In this document: piece after piece, positions 1 through 8,744 of the stretch
How the letters are laid out: every line of letters begins with the position of its first letter
How positions within the stretch are numbered: position 1 is the stretch's first letter
Assembly (NCBI GenBank): GCA_017983795.1
Contig: JAGOAS010000017.1
Coordinates: 1 to 64,000 of the forward strand
Source of the DNA: Piscinibacter sp.
GTDB lineage: Bacteria; Pseudomonadota; Gammaproteobacteria; Burkholderiales; Burkholderiaceae_C
DNA length: 64,000 bases
Reading direction: 5' to 3'
Position numbers and translations under genes: made by a program
Notes under the pieces: model-generated
What the model was told of the DNA's origin: nothing
The model's database searches: none
Seen by the model: only the letters and a program-made list of their open reading frames with translations

Positions 1-143
1 CGCCTGCGGCGCACCGGCGGCCACCGTGGACAACGCTGCGCGTTGCCCACAGCGTCCACCTTCGCCCACAAGCTCCACTGCCTGCGACCATCTTCAGCGA
101 TGGCCCTCAGGAGTCAAGATACAAGGCGCGCGTTCGTTCGCTC
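1..143. other. No gene recognised at left edge
   Basis: Short reading frames on both strands here look like composition-driven shadows. I see no conserved motif, no ribosome binding site and no RNA gene. It could be the tail or upstream region of a gene outside the window. Confidence 0.4.
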
Positions 144-677
144 TCAGGCCTGGCCGGCCGCGATGGCGCGGCCGCGCGCCGCACCGGGTGCCGGCATGGC
201 CGGCGCGTGCAGGCTGGCCGAGACGAGATGCTGCGGCGCCAGCGCGCTCCAGCTCGGCACGTCGAAGGCCAGCGCCGCGAGCGTGCCGCTGGGCAGATGA
301 GCGATCTGCGGCGCCAAGTGGCGTGCGAGCTCCGACACCTCGGGGTTGTGGCCGACGAGCACGACGCGCGCGAGCGCATCGTCCAGCCCGCGCAGCACCG
401 CGAGCAGGCCGCGCGCGCCGCCGCCGTAGAGGCGCTCGTCGCTGCGCAGTTGGCCGGCGCTGCAGCCGAAGGCGTCGGCCAGACCTTGCGCTGTCGACAG
501 CGCCCGCACCGCCGGGCTGCTGACGATCAGCTCCGGGCGGGCGAGCTGCTCGGTGCAGCGCGCCGCCAGCCAGGCGAGTTCGCGCTCGCCGCGTGGCTCC
601 AGCGGGCGGTAGCGGTCGGACAGCGACATGTCATCGGTGCCCGAACTGGCGTGGTGGACGAGCAGCAGGATCTTCAT
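144..677 (-). CDS. sixA: SixA-like histidine phosphatase (variant active site)
   Basis: A 177-residue protein of the histidine phosphatase superfamily, most like SixA phosphohistidine phosphatases, which dephosphorylate signalling histidines in the cytoplasm. The N-terminus MKILLLVHHASSG, then LSDRYRPLEPRG, and the later VGHNPEV align with SixA. The start is the ATG at this N-terminus; a longer in-frame start would add about 20 unconserved residues. The family's catalytic Arg-His pair is His-His here (residues 8-9, codons CAC CAC). The partner arginine that normally contacts phosphate is therefore missing, so activity may be altered or lost. It lies 102 bases downstream of the MFS gene, with a hairpin between them, and may be transcribed separately. 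Confidence 0.8.
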   Translation of the reverse strand: MKILLLVHHASSGTDDMSLSDRYRPLEPRGERELAWLAARCTEQLARPELIVSSPAVRALSTAQGLADAFGCSAGQLRSDERLYGGGARGLLAVLRGLDDALARVVLVGHNPEVSELARHLAPQIAHLPSGTLAALAFDVPSWSALAPQHLVSASLHAPAMPAPGAARGRAIAAGQA

Positions 678-740
678 TCCGCGCAGTGTCGAAGCGCCGC
701 GTGACGCCCGTGTTGCGCTCGGGCAGGGTGAGGGCACCGA

Positions 741-760
741 CCGTTGAGCACGCTCAACGG
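741..760. terminator. Perfect 8-bp stem hairpin between MFS and sixA genes
   Basis: CCGTTGAG and CTCAACGG form an 8-bp stem around a 4-base loop. It sits about 20 bases past the MFS stop codon. No T-run follows on the minus strand, so it is a possible weak terminator or mRNA-processing hairpin rather than a classic intrinsic terminator. Confidence 0.4.
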
Positions 761-779
761 CCGTTCGTGTTGCCCGCCC

Positions 780-1970
780 TCAGCCGCGGTGCATTCGCAA
801 GGCGCGCATCCACACGGCGTTGGCGGCCGTCGCCGCGGCCAGCAGCGCGCCGCAGGCGAGCAGCGCGGTGCCGACGCCGAAGGCCTGCACCAGCGCGCCG
901 GCGGCGACGCCGGAGGCCGCCGGCACCACCTGCGAGACGATGGTGTAGAGGCTGACGATGCGGCCGCGCAGCGCATCGGGCGCCTGCGCCTGGATGCCGG
1001 CGACGATCAGCGACAGCGCCAGCCCGCCGGCCATGCCCACCGCCGCCAGCAGCGCCAGCGCGGCGCCTGCCGTGCCGACCCAACCCAGCGACGCCAGCGC
1101 GATGCCGGCCACGCCGGTGGCGACGAGGATGCTGCGGCCGTGGTGGGCGCGGCGCGTGAGCGCCAGCGCCAGCAGGCCGCCGGCGATCAGCGCCAGCGCG
1201 AGTGCGCCGAGGAAGGCGCCGCGCTGCAGTTCGGCCAGGCCCAGGCGTGTGCTCGCCAGCTTGGGCAGCAGCACCGTCATCGGCCCCATCGCGAGGTAGC
1301 CGGTGGTGGCCGCCAGCATCAGCTCGCGCAGCAGCGGCCGCGCGGCCACCGCGGCCAGACCTTCGCGCACCTCGGCGACGAGCGCGCCGTGCATGCGGCC
1401 GCTGGCGCGCGTGCGCACCGCGAGCAGCGCCGCCGAGGCGAGCACGAACAGCGCCGCCGCGCCGAGGAATACGCCCGGCCAGCCGGCCGTGCGGCGCAAC
1501 AGCGCGATGGCCAGGGGCCCCAGGCCGAAGCCCATCATCACCAGCAGGTTGAAGAGCACCGAGGCGGGCTTGATTTCTTCCGGCCGCGCCACCTGGCCGA
1601 GCGCCGCCATGCGCGCCGGCGCCACGAAGGACCAGCCCACGCCCGCCAGCAGCGCCGCCAGCAGCAGCGCCGGCACGCGCTGCGCGGGGGTGGGCAGCGT
1701 GGCATCGGCCCACCACAGCAGCAGCGCGGCGACGAAGAACGAGGCCTGCGCGGCATGAATCAGCCGGCCCGGCGCGAGGCGGTCGCACAGCGCGCCGGCC
1801 GGCCAGCCCAGCAGCAGCGGCGGGCCGAAGCACAGGCCGAAGGCGAGGCCGGAGAGCAGGTCGGCGCGGATCACCTCCTGCGCGTAGATGATCACGCCGT
1901 AGTTGATCATGTGCCCGGCCGTGAAGGCGGCGAGGCACGAGAGGTAGAACCAGCCCAGGCGCTTGAACAT
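780..1970 (-). CDS. MFS transporter
   Basis: A 396-residue integral membrane protein with about twelve hydrophobic segments, consistent with a major facilitator superfamily transporter in the inner membrane. The loop after the second segment (GALCDRLAPGR) resembles the MFS motif A region. The second half repeats the pattern, with ALRGRIVSLYT near its end typical of MFS proteins. The substrate cannot be told from sequence. It is the fifth gene of a minus-strand run beginning at 6501 and starts 16 bases after the propeller gene's stop, so co-transcription is likely. The family includes drug exporters and metabolite carriers; the neighbours do not decide between them. Confidence 0.85.
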   Translation of the reverse strand: MFKRLGWFYLSCLAAFTAGHMINYGVIIYAQEVIRADLLSGLAFGLCFGPPLLLGWPAGALCDRLAPGRLIHAAQASFFVAALLLWWADATLPTPAQRVPALLLAALLAGVGWSFVAPARMAALGQVARPEEIKPASVLFNLLVMMGFGLGPLAIALLRRTAGWPGVFLGAAALFVLASAALLAVRTRASGRMHGALVAEVREGLAAVAARPLLRELMLAATTGYLAMGPMTVLLPKLASTRLGLAELQRGAFLGALALALIAGGLLALALTRRAHHGRSILVATGVAGIALASLGWVGTAGAALALLAAVGMAGGLALSLIVAGIQAQAPDALRGRIVSLYTIVSQVVPAASGVAAGALVQAFGVGTALLACGALLAAATAANAVWMRALRMHRG

Positions 1971-1986
1971 CTCGTGCGTGGTCCGA

Positions 1987-3768
1987 TCAGGGCGCCTTCG
2001 TCTGCACGCGGATCAGCGTCGGCTGGCCGTCTTCCACGTGCCAGCTCGGGAAACTTGACGTCGAGGTGTAGACCGTGCCGTCGGCCGCGATCTCGATGTC
2101 GCGCGTGAAGGCCACGCGGCGCGGCAGCGGCACGCGGCGCCAGTTGCCGCTGGCGATGTCCAGCGCGTAGAGCGAATCGCTCTGGTTGCCGTTGACCCAG
2201 ACGATGCCGCGCCGCTTGTCGACGTTGAGCGCATAGGGCGTCTCGCTGCCCTTCGGCAACACCGGCAGCTCGAAGCGCGTGAAGCGTTGCGTGGCCGGTT
2301 CGTAGCGGTAGATGGCCGATTCGGGAAAGGCGGTGATCCACAGGTTGCCGTCGGCGTCGCTGCGCAGGCGGCGCGGGCCGGCGAAGGGCACCGGCACCAT
2401 CGTCACGGCGCCGCTCCTGGGGTCGATGCGTGCCAGGTCGTCGGCATGCAGGCGCGACACCCACACGCTGCCGTCGGGCGTGACGGCTATGCCGTAGGGC
2501 AGGGGCACGCCGGTCGAGAGCCGATCCACCGGCAGCCAGTTGGACAGCGGCACGCCCCAGCTCATCAGCTTGAAGATGGGCTTGATCAGCGCCACCGTCA
2601 GGCGCTCGCGCAGGCCGCGCGCCGGCAGGTCGTAGAGCGTGAAGCGGCCGGTGCTGCGCTCGAACATCGCCACCTGGTTGGACAGCGCGAGCGTGAACCA
2701 GACGCGGTCCTGCGCGTCGACGCGGATGGTGTGCGGGTAGAAGCCGCCGCCGATATCGTGCAGCGTGAAGGCGCCGCTGGCCGGGTCGAACTCCACCAGC
2801 CGCTGCTGCGCCGAGGGCGTGATGAAGATGTGGCCGTCGCGCTCGCTCTGCGCCAGCGAATGCGCGTTCGAGGTGCTGTCGTGGCGCGGGAACTCCTTCA
2901 AGCGCGCCGCCAGCAGGCCGCCCGGCGGCTCGCCCTCGCGGTGCGGGATCTTGTGCACGGTCACGCGGTTGCTGGCCGGGTCGACCTCCCACACGCGATC
3001 CTGGATGTTGTCGGCCACGTAGACATGGCCGTTGCGGCCGAGCAGCTGGTCGTGCTGCTGGCTCATCGCGTCGCCGATCGGCCATTCGGTGAGCGTGCTG
3101 CCGGCCAGCGCGGCGTCCCAGGGAGCGGGCCCGGCCACGCGCTCGGGATGCTCGCGCAGCGCGCGCCAGCCCGACGAGAGCAGCTCGGGCAAGGCCTTCT
3201 GGTCGGCAGACGACAGGCGCGAGCCGTAGCGCACCATGCGCTTGATGAGCGTGCTCCATTCGTCGGGGCTGCGCTCGGCGCGGGTCTGCGCATTGCCTTG
3301 CTGGTGGCAGAAGCCGCACTGCAGCTGGAAGTGGCGCTTGCGCTCTCCGTCGCCGAGATCGAGTGCCCCCAGCCAGGCGTTGGCCGGCAGCGCCTCGGCG
3401 CGCTTGAGCGCATCGGTCTCGCGCTGCAGCGCCACGCGGGCCTCGGCCTGGCCCGGTGCGAGCGCTATGCTCGCTTCGCGCCAGCCCGGCTTGCGCACCA
3501 GCAGCCGCACGGCGCGGCCGCGATCGTCGAAGCGCACGCGGCCGACGGCGTCGGTGAAGCGCGTGATGTCGGTCTCGACCACGAAGGGCTGCGCCGGCAA
3601 CGGGTAGCCGCCATCGCGTGTGTCGGCCGGCGCACGCGTGGCGGGCATCTCGCGCACCATCGCGGTGGCGAGCGGCGCGCCGCTTTCGTCGACGACGCTG
3701 AGCGTGGCGGCACTGGCCGGCGCGACAGCCAGCACCATCAGCAAGGGCGTGAACAGGCGAGCGCTCAT
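1987..3768 (-). CDS. Secreted haem-c / Vgb-like beta-propeller protein
   Basis: A 593-residue protein with an N-terminal signal peptide ending near ASA, so probably periplasmic. Residues about 20-125 look like a carboxypeptidase-regulatory Ig-like domain (ATLSVVDESGAPL). A CGFCH haem-c binding motif follows at residues 151-155. The rest is a beta-propeller with repeats such as VWEVDP, VWFTL and NLWITAFP, like virginiamycin B lyase (Vgb) or NHL proteins. I infer a cytochrome-type or substrate-binding propeller rather than true antibiotic lyase activity. The ATG was chosen because it begins the signal peptide; upstream sequence in this frame belongs to the SDR gene, which it overlaps by four bases (ATGA). 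Confidence 0.8.
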   Translation of the reverse strand: MSARLFTPLLMVLAVAPASAATLSVVDESGAPLATAMVREMPATRAPADTRDGGYPLPAQPFVVETDITRFTDAVGRVRFDDRGRAVRLLVRKPGWREASIALAPGQAEARVALQRETDALKRAEALPANAWLGALDLGDGERKRHFQLQCGFCHQQGNAQTRAERSPDEWSTLIKRMVRYGSRLSSADQKALPELLSSGWRALREHPERVAGPAPWDAALAGSTLTEWPIGDAMSQQHDQLLGRNGHVYVADNIQDRVWEVDPASNRVTVHKIPHREGEPPGGLLAARLKEFPRHDSTSNAHSLAQSERDGHIFITPSAQQRLVEFDPASGAFTLHDIGGGFYPHTIRVDAQDRVWFTLALSNQVAMFERSTGRFTLYDLPARGLRERLTVALIKPIFKLMSWGVPLSNWLPVDRLSTGVPLPYGIAVTPDGSVWVSRLHADDLARIDPRSGAVTMVPVPFAGPRRLRSDADGNLWITAFPESAIYRYEPATQRFTRFELPVLPKGSETPYALNVDKRRGIVWVNGNQSDSLYALDIASGNWRRVPLPRRVAFTRDIEIAADGTVYTSTSSFPSWHVEDGQPTLIRVQTKAP

Positions 3769-4601
3769 GCGGGGCTCCGTGGCGTGAGGTCGAATTGCGC
3801 ACCCTGGTGGCGCAGCATCTGGCGCTCGTAGAACGCCGGGGCGAGGCGGCTCAGCCACCAGGCCGCGCGCGAGGTGCCCGAGGGCAGGCTGAGGCGACGA
3901 CCACGCCGTGCGTCGGCGAGGATGCGTTCGGCCACGTCGGCCGGCGTCGCTTCGCGGCCGCTGGTCTGGCGCGGCGCGTGCATCGGCTTGCCATCGGTGC
4001 CGAGCGCGGCGCGCTCGATGCCGGTGGCGATGAAGGCCGGGCAGGCCAGCATCACGCCCACGCCGTCGGCCGCGACCTCGCTGCGCAGGCTGTCGAAGAA
4101 ACCGTGCAGCGCATGCTTGCTGGCGGCATAGGCGCTGCGGCCGACCAGCGGCGAGAAGCCGGCGACGCTCGAGATCACGACGATCTGGCCGCGCCGCTGC
4201 ACGAGCGAGGGCAGGGCGGCCTGCGCGCACCAGGCCGCGCCGAAGAAATTCACCGCCATCACGCGGCGCAGCACCGCGGGCGCCGCCTCGCGCAGCAGGC
4301 AGCGCGCCGAGATGCCGGCGTTGGCGATCAGCCAGTCGATGCCGCCGAGGCGTTGCACCACCGCCGCGATGACCGCGCGGCAGGCCGCCTCGTCGCTCAC
4401 GTCGCAGGCCAGGCCGAGCGCCTCGTGGCCCTGCGCGCGCAGGCCGACGGCGATGGCCTCCGCACCCGCGCCGTCGAGGTCGAGCGCGGCCACGTGCGCA
4501 CCGGCTTCGGCACACTGGCGCGCCAGCGCCGCGCCCAGCCCGCCGGCCGCGCCGGTGACCACGACGACGCGGCCACGCAACTCGCGATGGGCCCTGCTCA
4601 T
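3765..4601 (-). CDS. Short-chain dehydrogenase/reductase (SDR)
   Basis: A 278-residue classical SDR oxidoreductase. The Rossmann motif TGAAGGLG is at residues 16-23, NAG near 94-96, catalytic Ser in VVISSVAG near 144-145, and Tyr158/Lys162 in SAYAASKHA. These enzymes oxidise or reduce hydroxyl/keto groups with NAD(P)(H). The C-terminal part (RRLSLPSGTSRAAWWLSRL) resembles SDRs acting on lipids or sterol-like substrates, but the substrate is not determined. The gene overlaps the upstream epimerase and the downstream propeller gene by four bases each, so translation is probably coupled. It begins at the first ATG that keeps the full Rossmann fold. Confidence 0.9.
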   Translation of the reverse strand: MSRAHRELRGRVVVVTGAAGGLGAALARQCAEAGAHVAALDLDGAGAEAIAVGLRAQGHEALGLACDVSDEAACRAVIAAVVQRLGGIDWLIANAGISARCLLREAAPAVLRRVMAVNFFGAAWCAQAALPSLVQRRGQIVVISSVAGFSPLVGRSAYAASKHALHGFFDSLRSEVAADGVGVMLACPAFIATGIERAALGTDGKPMHAPRQTSGREATPADVAERILADARRGRRLSLPSGTSRAAWWLSRLAPAFYERQMLRHQGAQFDLTPRSPA

Positions 4602-5575
4602 GGCTGACCAGCGCGCCGCTGGCGCGCCGTCCACCACACGTCGAAGGCCTCGGCCGAGGTCTTGCGCGGCCGGTAGCCGAACACTTCCTTGAGGCGGCGG
4701 TTGTCCAGCACCGGCCGGTATTGCAGGAAGCGCAGCTGCTCGGGGCCGTACTGCGTGAGGCCGAGCCGCCGCCCCAGCCACAGCGCGGCCGCGAGCAGCG
4801 CCGGCGGCAGCACGCGGCAGCGCTTGCCCATGTGCGCGGCGATCTGGTGGATGCTCAGTGCGCCGTCGCCGGCGACGTTGTAGACGCCGGCCGGCGCGCC
4901 GCGCACGGCTTGCACGATGACGCCCACCACGTCCTGGTCCCACACGAAGACGAAGGGGCTGTCCGAGCCCGCCACGGCCAGCGGCCGCGGCTTGTCGAAC
5001 AGCGCGGTGATCTGGTTGGCGACCGTCTCGCCGAGGATGGTGGCTATGCGCAGCACCACCTGCTCCAGCGCCGGATGCGTGCGCCGCGCCTCGGCCAGCA
5101 TCTCCTCGACCAGGCGCTTGTGCCAGGAGTAGGCGAACTCTTCATTGCCGCGCAGCGGCGCGTCTTCGCTCAGCCAGGCCGGGTTGTCGGCGTGGTAGCC
5201 GTAGGCCGCGCCGGAAGACGACACCACCAGCCGCTTCACGCCGGCGTCCACGCAGGCCTGCAGCACGTTGCGCGTACCCACCACGTCGACCTGGTACTCG
5301 AGCTCGCGGTTCGAATGCCGGCCGGGCGTGACGATGGCGGCCAGGTGCACGACGGTATCGATGTTGTGCTCGCGCAGCAGCGCGGCGAGGTCCGCATCGC
5401 GGATGTCGGCGCTGGCCTGCAGCACACCCGGCACGCTGCGCTCGGGCGGCGCGGCGCGCAGGTCGAGCGACACCACCGCGGCAACTTCGTGCGGCATGCC
5501 GGCCAGCGCCGCCACCACCTGATGGCCGAGGTAGCCGTTGCCGCCGGTGACCAGAACTCGTGCTCCGCTGCTCAT
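4598..5575 (-). CDS. NAD-dependent epimerase/dehydratase family protein
   Basis: A 325-residue extended-SDR protein. GGNGYLG (residues 11-17) binds NAD(P), and Tyr149/Lys153 in YSWHK is the catalytic pair. The family covers nucleotide-sugar epimerases and 3-beta-hydroxysteroid dehydrogenase-like enzymes. With a bile-acid-symporter-like gene upstream and an SDR downstream, the latter kind of substrate is plausible but unproven. The ATG overlaps the symporter stop as TGATG, and the stop overlaps the SDR start as ATGA. That makes it the second gene of a tightly coupled operon. Confidence 0.88.
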   Translation of the reverse strand: MSSGARVLVTGGNGYLGHQVVAALAGMPHEVAAVVSLDLRAAPPERSVPGVLQASADIRDADLAALLREHNIDTVVHLAAIVTPGRHSNRELEYQVDVVGTRNVLQACVDAGVKRLVVSSSGAAYGYHADNPAWLSEDAPLRGNEEFAYSWHKRLVEEMLAEARRTHPALEQVVLRIATILGETVANQITALFDKPRPLAVAGSDSPFVFVWDQDVVGVIVQAVRGAPAGVYNVAGDGALSIHQIAAHMGKRCRVLPPALLAAALWLGRRLGLTQYGPEQLRFLQYRPVLDNRRLKEVFGYRPRKTSAEAFDVWWTARQRRAGQP

Positions 5576-6501
5576 CAGGTCGCACCCTTCGAAGGCGCGG
5601 CCAGCGGATCGCGCCGCATCCAGAAGCTCGACAACGTCAGCCCGGCCACGATGTGCCAGATTCCCCACCAGGCGGTGACGATGGCCATGCCGCCCAGGCC
5701 GTCGAAGAAGTTGAAGACCAGCACCAGTCCCAGGCCGGAGTTCTGGATGCCGGTCTCGAAGGCCACGGCGCGGCGGTCGCGCTCGGGCAGCCCGGCGGCG
5801 CGCGCCACGCCGTAGCCGCCGGCCAGCGCCAGCGCGTTGTGCAGCAGCACCAGCGCGACGACGTAGCGGCCCCACTGCAGGAAGATGCCCCAGTTGAGCG
5901 CCAGCGCGCCGACGATGAAGGCCACGAACACGCCCAGCGAGATCGCGCGCATCGGCGCGTGCACGCGCTTGGCCAGCGCCGGCCAGCGCTGCGAGATGGC
6001 CAGGCCCGCGGCCAGCGGCACGCCCAGCAGCATGGCCACGTCGCCGAGCATGTGCAGCGGGTCGAGCGAGAAGCTGCGCAGCAGCGCGCGCATCGGTTCG
6101 TCCTGCGCGGCCCAGAAGGCCACGTTCAGCGGCGTGGCGACGATCGCGCCCAGCGTCGAGAGCGTGCTGATCGACACCGACAGCGCCGCGTTGCCGCGCG
6201 CGCGGTGGGTGAAGAAATTGGAGATGTGGCCGGCCGGGCAGGACGACACCAGCAGCATGCCCAGCGCGATCGAGGGCGTGGGCCGCAGCAGCTGGATCAG
6301 CCCGAAGGTGAAGGCCGGAAACAGCAGGTGGTGGCTGATCAGGCCGATGGCCAGCGCACGCGGCGTGCGCAGCGCGGCCTTGAAGTCGGCGAGCTTGAGG
6401 TCGAGCGCGATGCCGAACATCACCAGCGCGAGCACCAGGTTCAAGCCCAGCTGTGCCTGCGGGTTGAAGTTCAGCCGCACCTGGTCGATGTCGGCCAGCA
6501 T
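5575..6501 (-). CDS. Bile acid:sodium symporter family (BASS/ACR3-like) membrane protein
   Basis: A 308-residue membrane protein with eight to ten hydrophobic segments. The motifs LVSSCPAGHISNFFTHRARGN and AVAFETGIQNSGLGLVL are hallmarks of the bile acid:sodium symporter family, matching its glutamate-containing E-x-G-x-Q-N-S motif. Members import organic anions with sodium. Bacterial members carry varied organic anions, so the substrate here is open. It is the first gene of the minus-strand operon and diverges from an AraC-type regulator across 157 bases, so that regulator may control it. The ATG was chosen because upstream residues in frame are unlike the family. Confidence 0.87.
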   Translation of the reverse strand: MLADIDQVRLNFNPQAQLGLNLVLALVMFGIALDLKLADFKAALRTPRALAIGLISHHLLFPAFTFGLIQLLRPTPSIALGMLLVSSCPAGHISNFFTHRARGNAALSVSISTLSTLGAIVATPLNVAFWAAQDEPMRALLRSFSLDPLHMLGDVAMLLGVPLAAGLAISQRWPALAKRVHAPMRAISLGVFVAFIVGALALNWGIFLQWGRYVVALVLLHNALALAGGYGVARAAGLPERDRRAVAFETGIQNSGLGLVLVFNFFDGLGGMAIVTAWWGIWHIVAGLTLSSFWMRRDPLAAPSKGAT

Positions 6502-6658
6502 GGGCTTGTCTCCTGTCGGAACCGGAGCGTCGTCGCGCTCTTCGGGGTGGGCCGATTCTGGCGAGGGCTTGCGCGGCTGACGAGGTGGGCATCGGTCGAT
6601 TTCATGTGGAATCCGGACAGCGCCGCTACACTGCGCAGCGCCCGCTGCCCCTGCGCCG
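6502..6658. promoter_or_regulatory. Divergent promoter region, symporter operon / AraC-type regulator
   Basis: This 157-base gap separates two divergent start codons and must hold promoters for both. A TACACT hexamer about 30 bases before the regulator start could be its -10. I could not identify a convincing paired -35 or an AraC-type operator. Confidence 0.4.
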
Positions 6659-7729
6659 ATGCTGCTGCCCACCCGCCCCGATCTCGACGAGTTCATCCAC
6701 CGCCCGGCGAAGATCGCGCTGCTGGTGGATGCGCTGGGCGCCGAGGGCATCGCCGCCACGGCGGTGCTGGCCGGCAGCGGCCTCGCGCCGGCCGCGCTGC
6801 TCGACGCCGCGACGCGCGTCTCGCTGCGCCAGCTGCTGGCGGTGCACGCCAACGCGCTGCGCCTCGCACCCGAGCCCGGCTTCGCGCTGCGCACCGGGCT
6901 GCGCACGCGCATCACGCATTTCGGCCTCTATGGCTACGCGCTGCTGGCCAGCGCCACGGCGCGCCAGGCGATCGACTTCGCGCTGCGCTACCGCGCGCTG
7001 GCCTCGCCGCTGATCGGCCTGGCCTTCGAGCATCGCCACGAGGCCGGCGAAGCGGTGTGGGTGTTCGACGATCCGCTCGGCCTGGGGCACGACAGCGCGC
7101 TGCGCCGCTTCGTCGTCGAGCTGCAACTGGGCACGCTGCTGGCCGTGCACCGCGACCTGCTGGGCACGACGCTGCAGCCGCGCCGCGTGCGCCTGCGCGA
7201 TGCCGCGCCCGCGCACGCCGCGCTGCTGCGCGAACTGCTCGGCTGCCCGGTGGCCTTCGGAGAGAGCGCCGACGAGCTGTGCTTCGACGCCGCCTGGCTG
7301 GACCACCCGCTCGCCTTCGCCAGCCCGGTGAACGCCGAGCTGGCGCGCCGCACCTGCGACCAGCTGCTGGCCGAGATGGAGCACGCGAAGCACACGCGTG
7401 AGGCGGCGCGGCCCGAAGGCGTGGCGGCGCGCGTGGCCGCGCTGCTGCTGGCATCGCCGGGCCGGTTCCCCGACGCCGCCACGGTGGCCGAGCGCCTGGG
7501 CCTGCACGAGCGCAGCCTGCGCCGCCGCCTGCGCGCGGAAGGGCGATCGTTCCAGGCGCTGCGCGACGAAGTGCGCTGCACGCTGGCGCGCGACTATCTG
7601 CGCGACACGCAGCTCAGCACCGAGGACATCGCCGCCGCGCTGGGCTTCGGCGACGCAGCGAACTTCCGCCACGCCTTCAAGCGCTGGACCGGCGAGAGCC
7701 CGGGCGCGGTGCGGCGCCGCGGTGCATAG
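6659..7729 (+). CDS. AraC-family transcriptional regulator (OruR/ArgR-like)
   Basis: A 356-residue regulator. Residues about 20-215 form the arabinose-binding-like N-terminal domain (PF12625 type) seen in OruR and other lipid- or amine-responsive AraC regulators. The C-terminal 100 residues form two helix-turn-helix units: TVAERLGLHERSLRRRLRAEG, then IAAALGFGDAANFRHAFKRWTGESPGAVR. The latter is the classic AraC signature. It diverges from the symporter operon and lies 19 bases before the HlyD gene, so either could be its target. The effector is unknown. Confidence 0.9.
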   Translation: MLLPTRPDLDEFIHRPAKIALLVDALGAEGIAATAVLAGSGLAPAALLDAATRVSLRQLLAVHANALRLAPEPGFALRTGLRTRITHFGLYGYALLASATARQAIDFALRYRALASPLIGLAFEHRHEAGEAVWVFDDPLGLGHDSALRRFVVELQLGTLLAVHRDLLGTTLQPRRVRLRDAAPAHAALLRELLGCPVAFGESADELCFDAAWLDHPLAFASPVNAELARRTCDQLLAEMEHAKHTREAARPEGVAARVAALLLASPGRFPDAATVAERLGLHERSLRRRLRAEGRSFQALRDEVRCTLARDYLRDTQLSTEDIAAALGFGDAANFRHAFKRWTGESPGAVRRRGA

Positions 7730-7748
7730 AACAGGAGCGGATCCGCCA

Positions 7749-8744
7749 ATGACTCAGCATCGCTTGGGCAACAGACGAAGCTGGCTGCGCGCGCGCGCCG
7801 CGCTGCTGCTCGCCGCACTCGGCATCGCGGCCTGCACGCGCGAGGCGGCGCCGGCCTGGGCCGGCTACGCGGAGGGCGAGCCGGTGTACGCGGCGGCAGC
7901 GGTGGCCGGGCGGCTCAGCCGCCTGGCGGTGCGCGGCGGCGACATGGTGAAGGAAGGCCAGCTGCTGTTCCAGCTCGACGACAGCCTGGAGCGCGCTGCC
8001 GGCGCCGAGGCCGAGGCGCGTGCGCGCAGCGCGGCGGCGCAGGCGCGCAATACCGAGAAGGGCAGGCGCCGCGAGGAGCTGGCGATTCTCGAGGCGCAGC
8101 TCGAGCAGGCCGGCACGCAGGTGGAGCTGGCGCGCTCCGAACTGCAGCGCCAGCAGCAGCTGCTTGCGCAAGGCTTCGTGCAGCGCGCGCGCGTCGACGA
8201 CGCGGCGCTGGCGCTGCGCCAGGCCGAGGCACGGCGCAGCGAGGTGGCGGCCTCGCTGCGCAGCGGCAAGCTGCCGGCGCGCGTGGACGAACGTGCCTCG
8301 GCCGAAGCGCTCGCCGCGGCCGCCTCGCAGGCGCGCGCGCAGGTCGACTGGCGCCTCGCGCAGATGAGCCAGCGCGCCACGACGGCCGGGCAGGTGATCG
8401 ACACCTACCGCGAGCCCGGCGAATGGATTCCGGCCGGCACGCCGGTGCTGGCCGTGCTGCCGGCGAGCGGGCGCAAGGTGCGCTTCTTCGTGCCGCAGGC
8501 GCAGCTCGCCGCCGTGCCGCCGGGCGCGAACGTGCTTCTGTCTTGCGACGGCTGCGGCGAGCCGATGGCGGCGCGCGTCAGCTTCGTCTCGCCGCGCCCG
8601 GAATACACGCCGCCGGTGATCTATTCGGGCACGCAGCGCGCCAAGCTGGTGGTGCTGATCGAGGCGCGCCCGCTGCGCGCCGAGGACGCGCGCCGCCTGC
8701 AGCCCGGCCAGCCGGTCGATGTGCGGCCGGCCGCATCGTCATGA
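7749..8744 (+). CDS. HlyD-family periplasmic adaptor (membrane fusion) lipoprotein
   Basis: A 331-residue membrane fusion protein of the YbhG/HlyD kind. An N-terminal signal ends in a lipobox-like GIAAC, with Cys29 probably lipidated. A biotinyl-lipoyl-like half (VAGRLSRLAVRGGDMVKEGQLLFQLDD) precedes a long coiled coil of Ala/Glu/Gln-rich helices at residues about 80-190, and a beta-barrel part follows. It would bridge an inner-membrane ABC exporter to the outer membrane. Its TGA overlaps the ATPase start (ATGA), making an operon of adaptor, ATPase and permease. The ATG follows the AraC-type gene by 19 bases. Confidence 0.88.
   Translation: MTQHRLGNRRSWLRARAALLLAALGIAACTREAAPAWAGYAEGEPVYAAAAVAGRLSRLAVRGGDMVKEGQLLFQLDDSLERAAGAEAEARARSAAAQARNTEKGRRREELAILEAQLEQAGTQVELARSELQRQQQLLAQGFVQRARVDDAALALRQAEARRSEVAASLRSGKLPARVDERASAEALAAAASQARAQVDWRLAQMSQRATTAGQVIDTYREPGEWIPAGTPVLAVLPASGRKVRFFVPQAQLAAVPPGANVLLSCDGCGEPMAARVSFVSPRPEYTPPVIYSGTQRAKLVVLIEARPLRAEDARRLQPGQPVDVRPAASS

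Noticed and set aside
744..2108. 454-residue plus-strand frame rich in Arg, Gln, His and Gly
   Set aside because: It is antisense to the MFS transporter, whose helices are clear. Composition is typical of the opposite strand of a high-GC gene.
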